From Verticillium longisporum (lineage: Eukaryota > Ascomycota > Sordariomycetes > Glomerellales > Plectosphaerellaceae): DNA of 64,000 bases. A model generated the notes under the pieces. That model was not told where the DNA came from. It searched no databases and was given only the letters and a program-made list of their open reading frames with translations. Location of the stretch: assembly GCA_019188255.1 (NCBI GenBank), contig JAETXT010000001.1:6944001-7008000 (forward strand). The letters are read 5' to 3'. This document shows positions 1-11,875 of the stretch, piece by piece. Position numbers and translations under genes: made by a program. Positions within the stretch are counted from its first letter, which is position 1. Every line of letters starts with the position of its first letter.

Positions 1-2155
1 TGTGTCATCTCCGGCGAGCTCCTCAAGCTTGCGCTTTCCGAGCTTGACAACGCTTTTGACAGTCTCCTTCAGCTTCGCTTTCGGTGCCTGCGTCTTCGCC
101 GTCAGCTTGGCAGGGCTCTTGAGGGCCTTTGCTGCAGATTTCGGGGTTGTTTTGGCGTCAGTTTTTGTGCCCTTGGCCTTCTTCTTCTTCTTAAGACCAG
201 CCTTGCCGTCTGTCTTCTCAGCCTTGGCCGGCTTGGGTCCCTTGGGTTTGGGACCCAGCACACCGCGACACTCTGCCTCGCCACACAGACAGGTTTGAAC
301 GTTCTTAGCGCTGAAAGGGTCGAAGTTGTAGTCGTAGGTCAATTCGTCGCCAGTCATGATGGGCGCGTCTCCCGCAAACAGTGCCATTCGCGGCTGGCCG
401 CCCACGATCCACTTGATCATCTTGCAGTTTGGTTTGCAAGAGTGATTGACGAATCGGGCGATGCTACCAGTCGTGGCGTCAATGATCATGTTCTGATCAA
501 AGCTCATGAGGTAGTAACACTAAGCCGTAGGTTAGTTTTCGACGCCTCTCGAGTAAACGTATCGGCGCGACTTACATCATTGTTTTTGTACTTTGTGTTC
601 ATCCGGTTCTCGCACTCTTCCTCGGTAATGATCTCTCCCGTGTACTCCATGATAATCTGGTTTGCGTCAAAGCATCGGTTGGACCGGATGCCATGGCCGC
701 GATCCGATGTCTTAATGACCTCGACTCCTGTGCGATATTTGCCGCCCGCAACTTTCCTCTCATGCAAATCGGCGAAGGCACGGTTGGTGCAAAAGGCTTT
801 ACCGACGTTGCAGTTATTCTCGTCGCACTCATACAACATGATACGGTTCTGGCAATCTTCGTCACAGCCGTCCTGCGGCTTGCAAACGCACTTGGACTCG
901 TCTGCAGAAGAATGCTGGTTCTTCTTCCAGTAGAGACTAGATTCTCCCACAAAGCGATCTACAAAATGTGTCAGTGATGTGTGCCGTGGAAGAGGAGCGC
1001 GCAAGACATACTCTTGGAGATCTTGGTCCAGTGCTCAGGCTTCGGCTGGCCCGGGGGCAAAGGGTTGCAAACGTCAAACGGAAGCTTGAAGTCTCGGCCG
1101 TTGATCAACGTCCTCAGTCCATTGAACATGGGCAGAGGCAATGCCTTGTTGACGCGCCCGGACGCGGCTAGCTCCGGAATCTGTGCAAGCTTCTTCTTCT
1201 CGGCGAGGCCCAGACCCTCGTTCAGGTCAAGCGGCGTATCCTGGCCGGCATACAGGCCCTTGGCGAGCCAGCGCTTGACACGCCGTCCCTTGCGCGTATG
1301 AAGCTCGAGCGTCTCCTCACTCTTTTCGCCGTCCTTCCTTGTCTCGTCCACCTTGGCCTTCTCTACTTCCGAGGGCACCTTCGTCTTAGCCTTCTTCCGG
1401 GCAGGGCCATTTTCAAGCTCCTCGGGAGTGACCAGCTTGCCATTGGCCCAAATGGTGTGGTATACAGGCTTCGTCTCTACTTTGGCAAACTCGTTCGTGT
1501 CCCTGAGGCGGAGAAGTTCTCTGGAGACTTTGCCAATGCCCTGTTCGAAGGCCTTGCGCCCGCGCTTGCCGAGAGAGGTCGCTTTGGACGTAAGGACATC
1601 GACCTTGGCCGGGGCGTCGCGCGCTGAGGCTCGAGTCGTGCGAGGAGTGCTGGGCTTCTCCTGGGCCGACTTGCCCGGGGTCTTGAGGCCTTGCATAGAC
1701 CATTGCAGATTCAACGCGTCAATGCCGTCGCGTACGAGAGGGTCAGAGGAGCGCGGCGTGGTAGAGAGAGCGTCTCCGAGGCTGGCTCGCTTTCTGCGGC
1801 CATTGCCCTTTGCGGCGGTGCCGCTCAGTTGAGAGAGGTTATAGACGGGATTGCTGACGCGAGCCCTCCGGGCACGCCCGGCTGCGGGCGGCTCTTGAGC
1901 GGTCGACGGCGCGTCAATCTGAGACGTATTATGGGGTGTGGCAGAGACCTCAGGTAGAGGCTCCGTGGCGACAATGACAGTCGCTTGAATCTCGGGTACA
2001 GGTGTGGTCTCGACCTTGATGCCTTCGGAGGCTATAGAGATGTTGTCGGAGAAGTTGGTAGGTGGTGTTGAGCTGAGAGACGCGACATGCGAGGAGGATT
2101 CGAGGTCGAGGGCCACAGCGCCAAGGCTGCTCTGGCTCGATGGCGAGAGAGACAT
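1..2155 (-). CDS. ash1: ASH1-like SET-domain histone H3K36 methyltransferase (3' end outside the window)
   Basis: Partial gene of 682 codons here. Exons, low to high, are 1-519, 576-958 and 1012-2155; introns of 56 and 53 nt have GTAAGT and GTATGT donors. The start is ATG at 2155. The first ~380 residues are a disordered, basic fungal N-terminus. A cysteine-rich AWS domain follows (about 400-445), then a SET domain with NHSC at 534-537 and ELTYDY at 568-573, and a post-SET zinc site (CLCGEAEC, about 586-593). In known relatives the enzyme transfers methyl groups from SAM to H3 lysine 36, acting in the nucleus. The AWS-SET-postSET order could also suggest Set2, but the long N-terminus and the lack of a visible WW or SRI domain favour ASH1. 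The last ~90 residues in the window are Lys/Ala/Pro-rich and resemble a histone H1 tail. The stop codon lies beyond position 1. Confidence 0.88.
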
Positions 2156-4564
2156 GGCGAGGCGATTCGCGTGACGCTACAGGTCGACGCGTTATGTGAA
2201 GTTGGTAGGGGCCAGGAAAGTTGGGCGCGCCCTGCGAGGCGATTTCGACGCGTAAATAGTGCTATGCTCGGCAAATGGGGGTTGAGGGGCTGTCAAAGAA
2301 GACGCGAAATTGGAAAAGGAGAAAAGACGTGCGGTCGCAAGCTCAAGAGGAGAGAAAGATATGTGAGATTCGGTCTAGTGCAGGAAAGAGATTGACGAAG
2401 AATTGGTATTGCAGGAGAAATGCAAAAGGTTGCGTGCTGATGATGACAGAGATGTGAGGGAGGAGAGAAGGAGGTGTGGAAAGTAAAGGTCGGTCGCCTG
2501 CACGTCGGCGCGTGTATGGGAGGAGTAGGAGGAGTAGTAGTAGGAGTAGGTGGTAATAGTAGCGCAGCGTGGCGGAGGAGGAATTGGAGGCGATGTACCC
2601 AAGTACCTTCCTTACAGTACCTACCTACCTGCCAAAACGTCTGGCAGGGAAGGTGGAGGCAGGTGCAGGTGCAAGTGGAGGCGGAGGCGCGGTCCAAGTG
2701 CTGGGAAATGCCAGAGGGGGAAGGGGAGGAGGATGAAAGGAAGGAACAAGCCAACGCAAGCTCCAGGGTCGGTCCTGGACTCCTCCCTAAGGGCAGGTCC
2801 GTTCAGGAGGTCCCCTTCAAGAGACGGAGAACGGAAAGCCCCGCAGCAGTGGTCGTATCGCCTCGAGAGCCTGCAAGTTTGACGGTGATCAATCCCCTGT
2901 TGACGAAAACTGCTGAAGGTCGGGCAGGTCAGGGGGGGGGGGGGGGGGGGATTCCGGGAGGACAGAGGGGATTGTCGCCAACTTGAGCAAGGTACGCACG
3001 CAGCTGTGGCCTTGCAGTTGCCGTCGTTGCTGTCCTTTGTCGTTGCACAATCTTCCAAGCGCCGCGCGGCTATAGAAATATGTGCGCGTCCAATGTCGAA
3101 TCGTCTTTCTGCTGGCTCTGGACCATGTAATGTGGTCGAGACGAGCCGTCAAAGGAAGGATGCCACTAATTCAAGCTGAACAGAGCTGCGCTGCGCTGAG
3201 CTGAGCTGAGCTGAGCGAATGTGCTGCTCTTGTGCTTAGGAATGGGGGTAGGTGTGTGAGATGAAGGAGAAAGCATGGGAAATTGATGGGAGCGGCTGGA
3301 TGGGGTTTGCCAGGTCAGGCAAGGTAAGTATGAGCGCGCGATTCACGTGCACCTCGTCAGCTTTCTTGTCTCTGCCGCCCCCCTCACTCTCCCCAGGGAA
3401 GGCAACACTGTCGTCAGTATTAAGGCTAAGAAGGGCGTGCCGTCATTGGATGTGCCGACGGCGTTGAAGTAACGCTGGCCCAGCAGATGAGGATAAGGCT
3501 CGGAACGAGAGGTGCGAAATTCGAGGGCAACAGGTTGACGGCGGCAAGCAAGGCCAATGCGATGCGTCCACTGCGGAAGCGATCAGCGTGACTGAGTCTG
3601 AGGACGTTCAGGTCATCAAGGCCACACCTCTGGTTACCTTGCGCCCGCAAGTTCTAGGCCGCAGCTTCGAGGCCCGACGTCCGGTCAGATACCACCTTCT
3701 CAACGCCCCGAGTACGACGCCGTGCTCAAAATGGGGGCTTTCCACACAACGCCGACTCGGTCTTTGGGCTCCTACCAGTTATGTGTCCTTGTCCTCTTTC
3801 GCTCGCCTCTCTCCACTACGGCTGACCAGCTGAGGCACGACGGCGGCCGCCAACCCCCGGGCTTGATCCTTCCAGCCTTTGATGATCCTCGGAGGACACG
3901 AAGGCCCTCGTGAGCCCTGGGCATGCCAGTCAAGGTCGCAGCCGAGTGCACAGCACGCCAATTCGACCTGTCCACCCTTGACGCATCGCGCGACAACATG
4001 AAGCCAGCCTGTGAGGGCCAACATTAGTGCTGGTGGCATTGAGAAGGTTGCGGCCTTCGGAGAACGAGGCTGCCAGGTTTCTTCAAGTCTCGTTCCAGGG
4101 GTGTGCTCTGCTGGAACTGATGTTGCTGCGTACCGATCAATCTGTGGGTTTCGCTCATCAGTCTCCTAACCCCAGCTTTCCTCGCGACAAAAACAATAAC
4201 CTTTCTCGTGCCAAAAGAATCATGTACTGTTTGCTACCTTACCCTGAGATGCCACGCGATCCCACCCAGACAGAAATTACATCCCTTCACGTCGTGCGAT
4301 CCCTTGATCTTGACACATCGAGACCTCGCAAGCATGGATGCAAGGAAGAAATTCTGATTTCCTATTTCTTGCCTAGAGTAACACTGTCTATGTACTTCAT
4401 TCGTCGAAGACCGCCATCTGCTCTACTTGCCTGAGCATGGAAGCGGTCCAAGCTCTGAATCACAAGTGATGGTAGCAGCAGGAAGGAGGTCAACTCGTTG
4501 TCGAAACACAAATTGTGAAGCGGCGACGTAGTAAAGACCACGCGTCCAGGCCCTAAACTCAAAC
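2156..4564. other. Intergenic region upstream of ash1
   Basis: No convincing gene seen. It holds a run of 19 G at 2932-2950, a CTGCG/CTGAG pentanucleotide repeat at 3186-3215, and a TACCTACC cluster near 2606-2633. It probably contains the ash1 promoter and 5' leader and the 3' region of the SFH5-like gene. Short open frames are present but lack recognisable sequence or splice support. Confidence 0.6.
2932..2950. repeat. Mononucleotide G run (19 bases)
   Basis: An uninterrupted G tract upstream of ash1. Such runs mutate easily and are hard to sequence, so its length should not be taken as exact. Confidence 0.9.
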
Positions 4565-5705
4565 TTAGGGACTGTCAGAAGCCACCGCAGTGGCTGGGTA
4601 CGCAGTCAGCTCCCTCGCCTCCGCCTGGGCTCCTTTGCGGGCAGGTGGTAAAATCAACCTGACGCTTTTAACATCTTCTTCTGTGATGTTCTCATCCGAG
4701 GTTTCAGTGAGGAGAAACTGAACAGTTCGGCCATCATGCACACTGCTAGTGTTTCCGCCGAACTCTGTTGGAAGAGAGAAGCCGTAACGCTGACGGTCTG
4801 CTGGATCCGGGAATAGCTTGAGAAGAACGTCCTTACGTTTGAGAGAGGATTTGAACTCGACTCTGCCAAGGCTGAGCAGCTTAGGACGCAAAAGCTCAGG
4901 AACCAAAGTATTCAGCAGCTTGATGCGAAACGTGTTGACGTGGCCCAGTCGCACGAAATGGTGGTAGGCCAGGAGTTCAGGATAGTTGGCCTCGAAGAGG
5001 TCGATTGTCTCGGCGATCGCATCTTTGATCTTAGGGTACACGGTAAATGGGTTGGACCCGGCACAGTCGTGGACCTGGATGATGCGATATGGGTCTGGGC
5101 CAATTTCGGGCATTGGAGCTGGTGCGTTGGAAAGGTCCAGCTCTCGGACAGCCAGCTCCATGAGGGCAATCCGGAAGTCGAGAAATCTGGAAGGAATCAA
5201 CAAACATATTCACAGCGACCAGGAGACAATCCTGAAGCAAGCGACGAGGTATAGAATACGATATTACTTACTCGGCAATGTCTCCAAAAGTTTCTTGGAC
5301 GTCCCTGATGACACCATAGAGATTCCACACGATGACGACCCGGCCACCACCCTGGTCAGTACGGTGTCGAGAAACAAATCCCATCTCGCCGAACTTCTTT
5401 GGATCGAACATCTTGGTGAGCTTGCCTGATGGATCATTATGCTTCCTCCACTTCAGAGCTTGAGTGAAGTGCTCGAGCGCCATGTCCACATTGTCATCGG
5501 CGACACGAAGAAACTTCTTGAGCACGATGCTGGCTGTGGTATTGCGCTGTCTGGTGTTGACGTTGGCGAAGGAGATACCCTACATCTCGCTGTGGCCTAC
5601 TTCGTGGACAACTCTGGGAATACCGCTATACATGCGGGAGAGGGGCGAGTTGTCAGTCGAGGACACAGCCTGCGAGGTCGACTTTGCCTTTCTAAGCAAG
5701 GACAT
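4565..5705 (-). pseudogene. sfh5: SFH5-like Sec14/CRAL-TRIO phosphatidylinositol transfer protein with an in-frame stop
   Basis: Exons are 4565-5186 and 5272-5705, with an 85-nt intron (GTAAGT donor, CCAG acceptor). Family role: Sec14-type lipid transfer between ER and plasma membrane. An N-terminal CRAL-TRIO-N segment (motif IVLKKFLRVADDN) is followed by the lipid-binding lobe (IALMELAVRELDLS, DPYRIIQVHD, TIDLFEANYPELL). The same frame is open on both sides of a single TAG at 5580-5582. There the sequence reads GHSEM-stop-GISF, where SFH5 relatives have tryptophan (TGG), so one G-to-A change explains it. No sensible intron removes the stop. The frame is open upstream to about 5825, but the first ATG is at 5705, so an upstream exon is possible. 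Whether this is a true pseudogene, a consensus error or readthrough is open; the rest of the protein looks conserved. Confidence 0.78.
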
Positions 5706-5825
5706 GGCGTCGACTTCGTGTGACCTGAGATCGAGTCTGTCTTGTTGTATGGCCTGACTGGTGTGGTTGTGTAATGAGGTTCGCCAGAAGAGCTGAAAGC
5801 ACACCTGGGTCTTTATCTTGTGCAA

Positions 5826-7191
5826 GCAAGGCAGGGACTGCTATTTGCGATCAAGAATGGACCAAAAATACAACAATGGGCACCAATACTGCTTATGCGT
5901 GTAGCAGGAAGAAGTACGGGGCTGGGAGAACATATGCGATACCAGGTCGCGAGAGTTGAATCGTAGCCTGATCCCAACCAAACATGGCCATGTTAAGAAG
6001 AGCCGAGATTGACGTCTGCGGGAGCAACTGCAACGCTCACGAACGCCTTCCAGACCGATTGTCATCATTTGCAGGCTCCCTACCTACCTGTACATGGTAC
6101 CTACCTCGGCGGTCGAAAGGTGGAGCACATAGTGACATGATCCCTTGTCGCAGCACATTGTATTTAACAGGCGCATGCGTAATGAACCAAAGGTCAAGAC
6201 ATGCAGGCTTTCAAGCAATAAGACCCTTATTACCCCCTCCCTGTGGCATTCGTGTGCATCTGTAGTGGCATGAATGTTGCGACTGCGGGAATGGAAGAAC
6301 AGTGGAGGGTTTGGGGGGGGGGGGCAGGAGGGGGCCAGGGGGGGATGGGGTGTGCTGTTACCACATCGAGTTAGGATCAGAATCAGTCAGGCCCATGCCC
6401 CCGGGCTCCAGAACGCCGGCTAGGGCAGCGCCCCCCCCTGGTTGACCTCGTGCGGGCTCCAGTGCCATGCTGCCTGCCGACCCGCCGACCCGCTGTGACG
6501 TGACGGAAGCTTCCGAGCGGCCCAGCGCCCATCGTTCCTGCAGAACATTGTCAGATTGGATTGGGCAGGCGACACTTAGCGGCCCGCGCTTTGCCACCAG
6601 AACCAGGGCGTTGGGGCAACGGAAAAAGGGGAAGAGGGGGAAGGGGACTAAGAAAGGCCAGAAGGACACAAAGCTCCAACTGCTGACATAATGAAATGCT
6701 CTTGCCTCTTTCAGCCTCAACTCCACTCCTGCCATCACAGACCTTAGTTCAACCTCGTGCAGTTGGAGTTGGCCGCTGGAACATGTCAATCCTGTCAGCA
6801 CGTCCATCAAAGTCAACTCGACCAGGTTTTCATTATCGGTTTCGGAAGTCTTGCTCATCTCCGACGGCAGAGGGAGCCCGCCTGCCGCCTGACCCGGGCC
6901 CTACCGATCTGGCATTATGCTGCTGTTCTCGCAAGCCCCAAAGATGCTCACACTGAGCTATCGACAATCCCATTCTTCATGCATACCCTCTCCCGCCTGC
7001 GCAAACCGACAGTGACCAGCCAAATAGACCACGTCCTCGCATGGTCTGCAATGCGTCTGGTTCGGTCATCTGCTTCTCCATGACTGCCACACACAACAAG
7101 CTGCCTCTGTCTATGCCCAGCCCAATCTTTCTGGTTGTCGTGCGAACCCGAAACAAACTGCGCATCGGAGGGGCGGCGGTCCCAAGGGGTA
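5826..7191. other. Intergenic region between the SFH5-like and RRM genes
   Basis: No supported gene. It contains TACCTACC clusters at about 6078-6107 and a 12-G run at 6313-6324. A 166-codon frame on the minus strand (6358-6858) has an ATG but low-complexity content and no recognisable domain, so it was not called. Confidence 0.55.
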
Positions 7192-9762
7192 TCAACCACC
7201 AAGTGCACGGCGAATTATCTGCTCAATGGCCATCATCTCGGCACGGGCGCAGGCGCCCAGAGTCATCTGGTCGGTCAAAGCGCCAAAGGGACGCTGGATC
7301 TCGGCCCACATGTAGCCAAAGTATCCATCAGTGTAGCCAGCTAAGCGCTCCAGCTCAGCTCGGTGGCCGATGGGGAGGGCGGCGACGGTGCGGTTCGTCT
7401 CCTCGCGAATAAGAGCAATGTACCACTGGTTACCCGTCAGTCACTTGTCTTGTCCAACCGCGCTTGCCGCAGCTTGACACGACTTACCTCGAGCATGTCC
7501 AGCGGCACGTCAGGCTTCGGGCTCAGTGCGTAGAGATGGCACCAAGAATCAGCAAAGCGAGGTTGGCCGTGCGATCGTGACTGCATGGAGTCCATCTCGA
7601 CAATGTAGGCAATGTCATCCTTCTGGAGGGGGTAAATCCCGCGCAGGTCATGGCGCTGAGCACCAGCCGTTTCAGCAGCTGCGATGTAAGGTTCACCTCG
7701 TCGACACGGTTGCGGACCTTAAAGAACAAGATGCGCACGAGTTCCACAGTAGCTCGATGGATGGCCGCGCGCTGGCGCACCGTGATGAAGTCGTGGCAGT
7801 CCCAAGGAAGCTTCTTCAGCGTGCTGATGAGGCACTCAAACGCTCGCTGAGGGCATTCCTTGGCGAAAGGAGACTGGATCCAATCAGTGAGATACACGAC
7901 AAACAAAGGACTGCTGCTGACTTACTCTATTGGGCATCTCGACATGCTTGACGAGCATGACCATCTCCTCCTCTGTCACAAAGCCCGTGAATTGACCATA
8001 GGGAGCACCATCTTTGCGGCTGCCTGTCATGTGCGGATGGATGCCCTCCCAGCGAAGTCCGGAAGCAAAAGGAAACAGGTCCTTCATTAGAGAGCTTTGG
8101 CTTGAGAGCTCGACACTGATCGGGCGGTCTCCCAGGCGACCTACCTTGCCCTTGCTAGAGTTTAGAACGAAGCGATCGACAGCAGAAACGGCATCGGCCA
8201 TGGTCTGAAATTCGACATAGGCGTCATTAGTCTTGCTCGAAACCCTGTCCATGATAATATGCACAGGCTCCTCAAAGTCGTTGAGCATTTTTGAATTGCG
8301 GCCGAGGAAGGCAATGACTTCGGCACGAGTGGTAATGAAAGGAATCTATAAGACGCGTCAGGGAAACCTTCTAGTGAGAGGCCTGTAACATTGACTTACG
8401 TTAAGCAACTTGACCACGCCACGATCAGGAACTCTGGGTCGTTCAGCGGTCACAATGAATGGGAAGTTCTCAGTGGCCAAGGCGACCGCGGCGCTGGGGA
8501 GGCCGTTGCAGCTGCTCGTGAGGTTATTGAGAGCAACGGACCGCTGTTGTCTGATATCTTCCAGCATGGGCTGGACAGTGAGCGGCTGGACAATGTCATG
8601 ATGGACAGCTGAGTGGTTCGCAACAACGAGGCTGGTACCGATAGTAGGGCTTGAAAAAGGGTCGTGCTCGACCTGGACGCTCTCGACGGAGCTGTTACCT
8701 TGGACCGGGTCAAGGTTGAATCGAGGGGGAGGGGCTGGAACACCACGCAGACCAACAGTCTGGCGACCAGTGATGCGGTTCTCAGAAGCCGGGGGGGCTT
8801 GATATCCAGTGGGTACCCTGTAATTAGTGTCCAAGCCTGCAGAACGAGCAGTGCAAGGGGTATCCTGAGATTGCAAGGACCGACCTCGGATAGGAGTCGG
8901 AGTCATGTCAAGGTCAATGATGCCAGCTGAATGGCTGGTGACAAGGCTTCCTCGTTGAGTCGGCTGAGAGAAGCTGTGAGTGAGAGGCAATGAGACCTTA
9001 CCGGCAGTTTCGCCCTTGTTGCTGTAGGAATGCTTCAAAGGGCTTCCAGCAAGCGATGTAAGTCCAGTTTTGCGAGCCGTTCCCCCCGTGAAGCCGGCTT
9101 GGTCAATGTACCTATCAGTGCCACCAAAGCTGAAAACATTAGGCGACGCGAAGCCAGGCTGTGAGTTCATCACTCCATGGGCTGGTTCAAACGGACGGAT
9201 GGGGGGGATGGGGGGCGGGAAGCCAGACGGGCCTCCAAGGCCAGCGATGTGGCCTGGGACATGAATGCCAGAGATAGTGCTAGAGGTACCGGCAGTGTCA
9301 AGAAGGTTCTCTTGAGGAATCACCATGCCGCTGGGATCGTATAAGGTCCGGTACAGGGGCTCGACCTTCTCCGCATCTTGCTGATGTTCATTGTGCACGA
9401 TGGAAGCTTCCTGGCCGAATTGTTGACCGAAAGGAATGCGGGATTGCATGTTACCGACATACTCAGTCGTGTTCAGGGGCTGCTTAACGGTCGTTTTAGT
9501 TGATACTCTGGACAGCGGAGATGGTTATCGTGATGTGACTTACTGAATGATGCAAGTTGTAAGAATTATGAAAGCCATGAGGAGCCTGCTGAGAAACAGG
9601 AGGCATGCCTTCAGGGACCAAAGCCGGGGTCCAAGGGGCACTGTCGGGGTTAAGAGAAGAGTTACTGCGCATGCCGGTATTGAGTCGTTCAGCAACGGCA
9701 GGAGCTTTGATATTAGGCTTCTGGCTGCCCTGAGACGGCTGGAACTGATTCGAGCTCATCAT
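7192..9762 (-). CDS. RRM-domain RNA-binding protein, with an apparent one-base deletion
   Basis: Five exons, low to high: 7192-7425, 7488-7873, 7926-8345, 8400-9482, 9544-9762. All four introns (52-62 nt) have GTAAGT donors and are phase 0. The first ~430 residues are disordered and rich in Ser/Pro/Gly. An RNA recognition motif follows at about 425-520, with an RNP2-like strand (VVKLLNIPF, spanning the 8346-8399 intron) and an RNP1-like strand (DAYVEF). A helical C-terminal region ends in MAIEQIIRRALGG. It probably binds mRNA; the specific target is unknown. Every exon is a multiple of three except 7488-7873, which is 386 nt. Its frame changes near 7620-7640 at a run of five C on the coding strand; one extra base would join two good coding stretches (GFxP and LQKDDIAYIVEMDSM) and give about 780 residues. 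Start is the first of two ATGs at 9762. Confidence 0.82.
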
Positions 9763-11109
9763 TACGACTTGTTTCCAGGGTAGACCGAACTAGAAGCCTA
9801 GTGGATATCGATAATTGTTAGTTCGTGCATACTAGGGAGGAAAACAAGGTAGTTATGGCCGCCTGCGGTTGTGCTTAAGGGAAAGAGTACTCACAGGCTT
9901 GTCGTTACCGCGCGATTCAAGACCGTAACAAGACCGTAAGAAGGAGACTTGTTCTGGGCTGGATGCCTTTCTAAGAGAAAGCCCTCGTGTTAGTAGTTGC
10001 GGCCGCGATCAAGCTGCAGAAGGCTCTGCAGTAGTACGCGGCGATGTAGGGTGCGGGCGTAGACGTTCCGCGGTCGTGGTTTAGAGATGGTTGCAAACTT
10101 CGGGAGCCTAGTTAGTTTCCGTGTGGAAAGTCAGTTCAGGCAGCACTCGTTTTGAGAAAGGAAGGCATGGAGTTTGAGAAAGGTGGGCGAAAAAAGCCTA
10201 ATAAATCTATCGCGTATGCGCGTAAACAAGAACAGCAGTGAATGCAGGAAGAAACCTCAGGCTTCTTCTCCGACGCGGCATCCAAATTCAGTATACAGCA
10301 GCAGAGTAGTAAATAATAAAACTCACTAAGGATTAGCCTCGAGCTTGTAGATCCGAGCCACAGCTCTTAGGTGAGTTCACTGGCCGATAGCTTGCAGTGT
10401 ACGAGACGATGAAGATCGATTATTAGCAACAGGGATAAAGGGTGCAAGGAGGAAGGGTGCCCTGTGGCTTAAAAGGCACTATTCCTCTATAGCTGTGAAT
10501 CAGAGAGCAATTCCACCAGAGTCAGGTGGGTTCGTGAGGGCAACCACGAATAGGAAAATCCCTGCCTTCAGTTACGGGGTGAAAGTCTGGGATTGACCAG
10601 AAGTTCATTGAATCGGAGGTGCCAATCTCGAGAGTTGTCACGCTGAAGATACCAGCTTCTCTTCTTATGCTACGCTGTTTGATTGTTCCCAAAGGTCGAC
10701 GTGATCATGGACATGAGTGCTCAAAGCACTGCTTTTGGTTGCACTAGAATTGTACCCTTGACCTTGCCAGGACTACAACCTCGACAACCTACCTATGATA
10801 TCACGCGATGCTTCAAAAGAAAGAAAAGCAGGCCAGAGTAACGCGGTACAGTATTTTTTCAGTGACATCAACTCCGCCCCCAATCTATGACAGGGCTTTT
10901 TTGGATCGCTTTGTGATTTGGATTGCTAGGCGGAATGCCGAACTCTTCTCATGGGAAATAGCTGATTGCGATGCGCCGGGGATGGCGGTTCTTCCATATC
11001 CCAGCCCCGGTTATGCAGCGCCAAAGAAGGACGAGCCGTCTTGGCTACAGCAACACTAACAACAGGCAGGCTTTTGAGGGCGCATGTTTAAAACAAGCAT
11101 GGTGAGAGT
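9763..11109. other. Upstream region of the RRM gene and 3' flank of ARPC4
   Basis: No coding feature seen; most of this stretch has no open frame of 60 codons in any frame. It lies immediately upstream of the RRM gene start and may include a spliced 5' leader (CTCAC, a reverse-strand GTGAG donor, near 9891-9895). Confidence 0.5.
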
Positions 11110-11875
11110 TCAATCAAACTGCAGTGCATTGAATCAGACACCGTCTTACGGTATTTTGTTGAAAGAGAAAACTTACAGGCGTCAGGAAGGACTCGGCGAC
11201 AAATCTCGCACGGGCGTTCAACTGAGTGATGGTTAGCCATGAAAATAAAGGGGCATTAGAAGTAGGATGCCGTAACATACGAAAAGCTTCATCTCAGAGA
11301 TCTCCTTGTCCACTTCCTCCATAAATTGGATAATAAAGTCGACCAACTTGTGTTTGAGCATCTCCTCGGTGTGGAAGTTTGTGATGAGGAACGAGATGTC
11401 GTAACCCTAAGTCGAGTTAGTACCATGTCCAGGGCGACGACAAGCGGCTCCACGCGCGTCTGCCTCCAGGATGAACTAACCTTGATCGCCTTCCTCCTCA
11501 AGATAAAGAACGACTCGGCTCGTTGCGTCAAGAAGCGCGTAAACTTGTGGACCAGAATGTGCTCGATCTCGTCGGCCTGCTTGATCTTGATTGATATACG
11601 TATGGAGTTGATGCTAGGCTCGATCAAGACCCTTTCGTTCTCGTTACGGGCGATCGTCAGCGGTGTCAAGAGAACCTCTGGGGACGTTTGGGCCTCAATC
11701 TCGGGAACATTGTGGCGCTCGGCAGTCTGGGAGGCGAAGTTGGAGAGGGTGAGGGCAGATGTCAGGCTGCTTCGGACAGCCTGGAGGTAGGGGCGGAGAG
11801 ACTGAGACTAGAGGCAGCATGTCAGCAGGAGGCTTCATGAAAGATTCAGCAGCTGTATCTAGTGAAGCGCACCAT
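11110..11875 (-). CDS. arc19: ARPC4, 20-kDa subunit of the Arp2/3 complex
   Basis: Complete gene of 169 residues in five exons: 11110-11118, 11177-11221, 11281-11406, 11481-11807, 11873-11875. The sum is exactly 170 codons and the length matches the family (168-171). The first exon is only the ATG codon (donor GTGCGC) and the last is nine bases encoding Phe-Asp-stop after a CTGCAG acceptor. The sequence is strongly ARPC4-like throughout: [19 protein letters not shown] at the start, [20 protein letters not shown] in the middle, [21 protein letters not shown], and [17 protein letters not shown] at the end. ARPC4 forms the core of the complex with ARPC2 and supports branched actin nucleation at endocytic patches and hyphal tips. 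Divergent from UBP6. Confidence 0.94.

Noticed and set aside
5580..5640. Candidate short intron (GTATTC...GATGTAG) removing the SFH5 stop
   Set aside because: The joined exons would be out of frame and conserved residues would be lost.
6358..6858. 166-codon minus-strand frame starting with ATG
   Set aside because: Composition changes abruptly and no motif or splice support is present.
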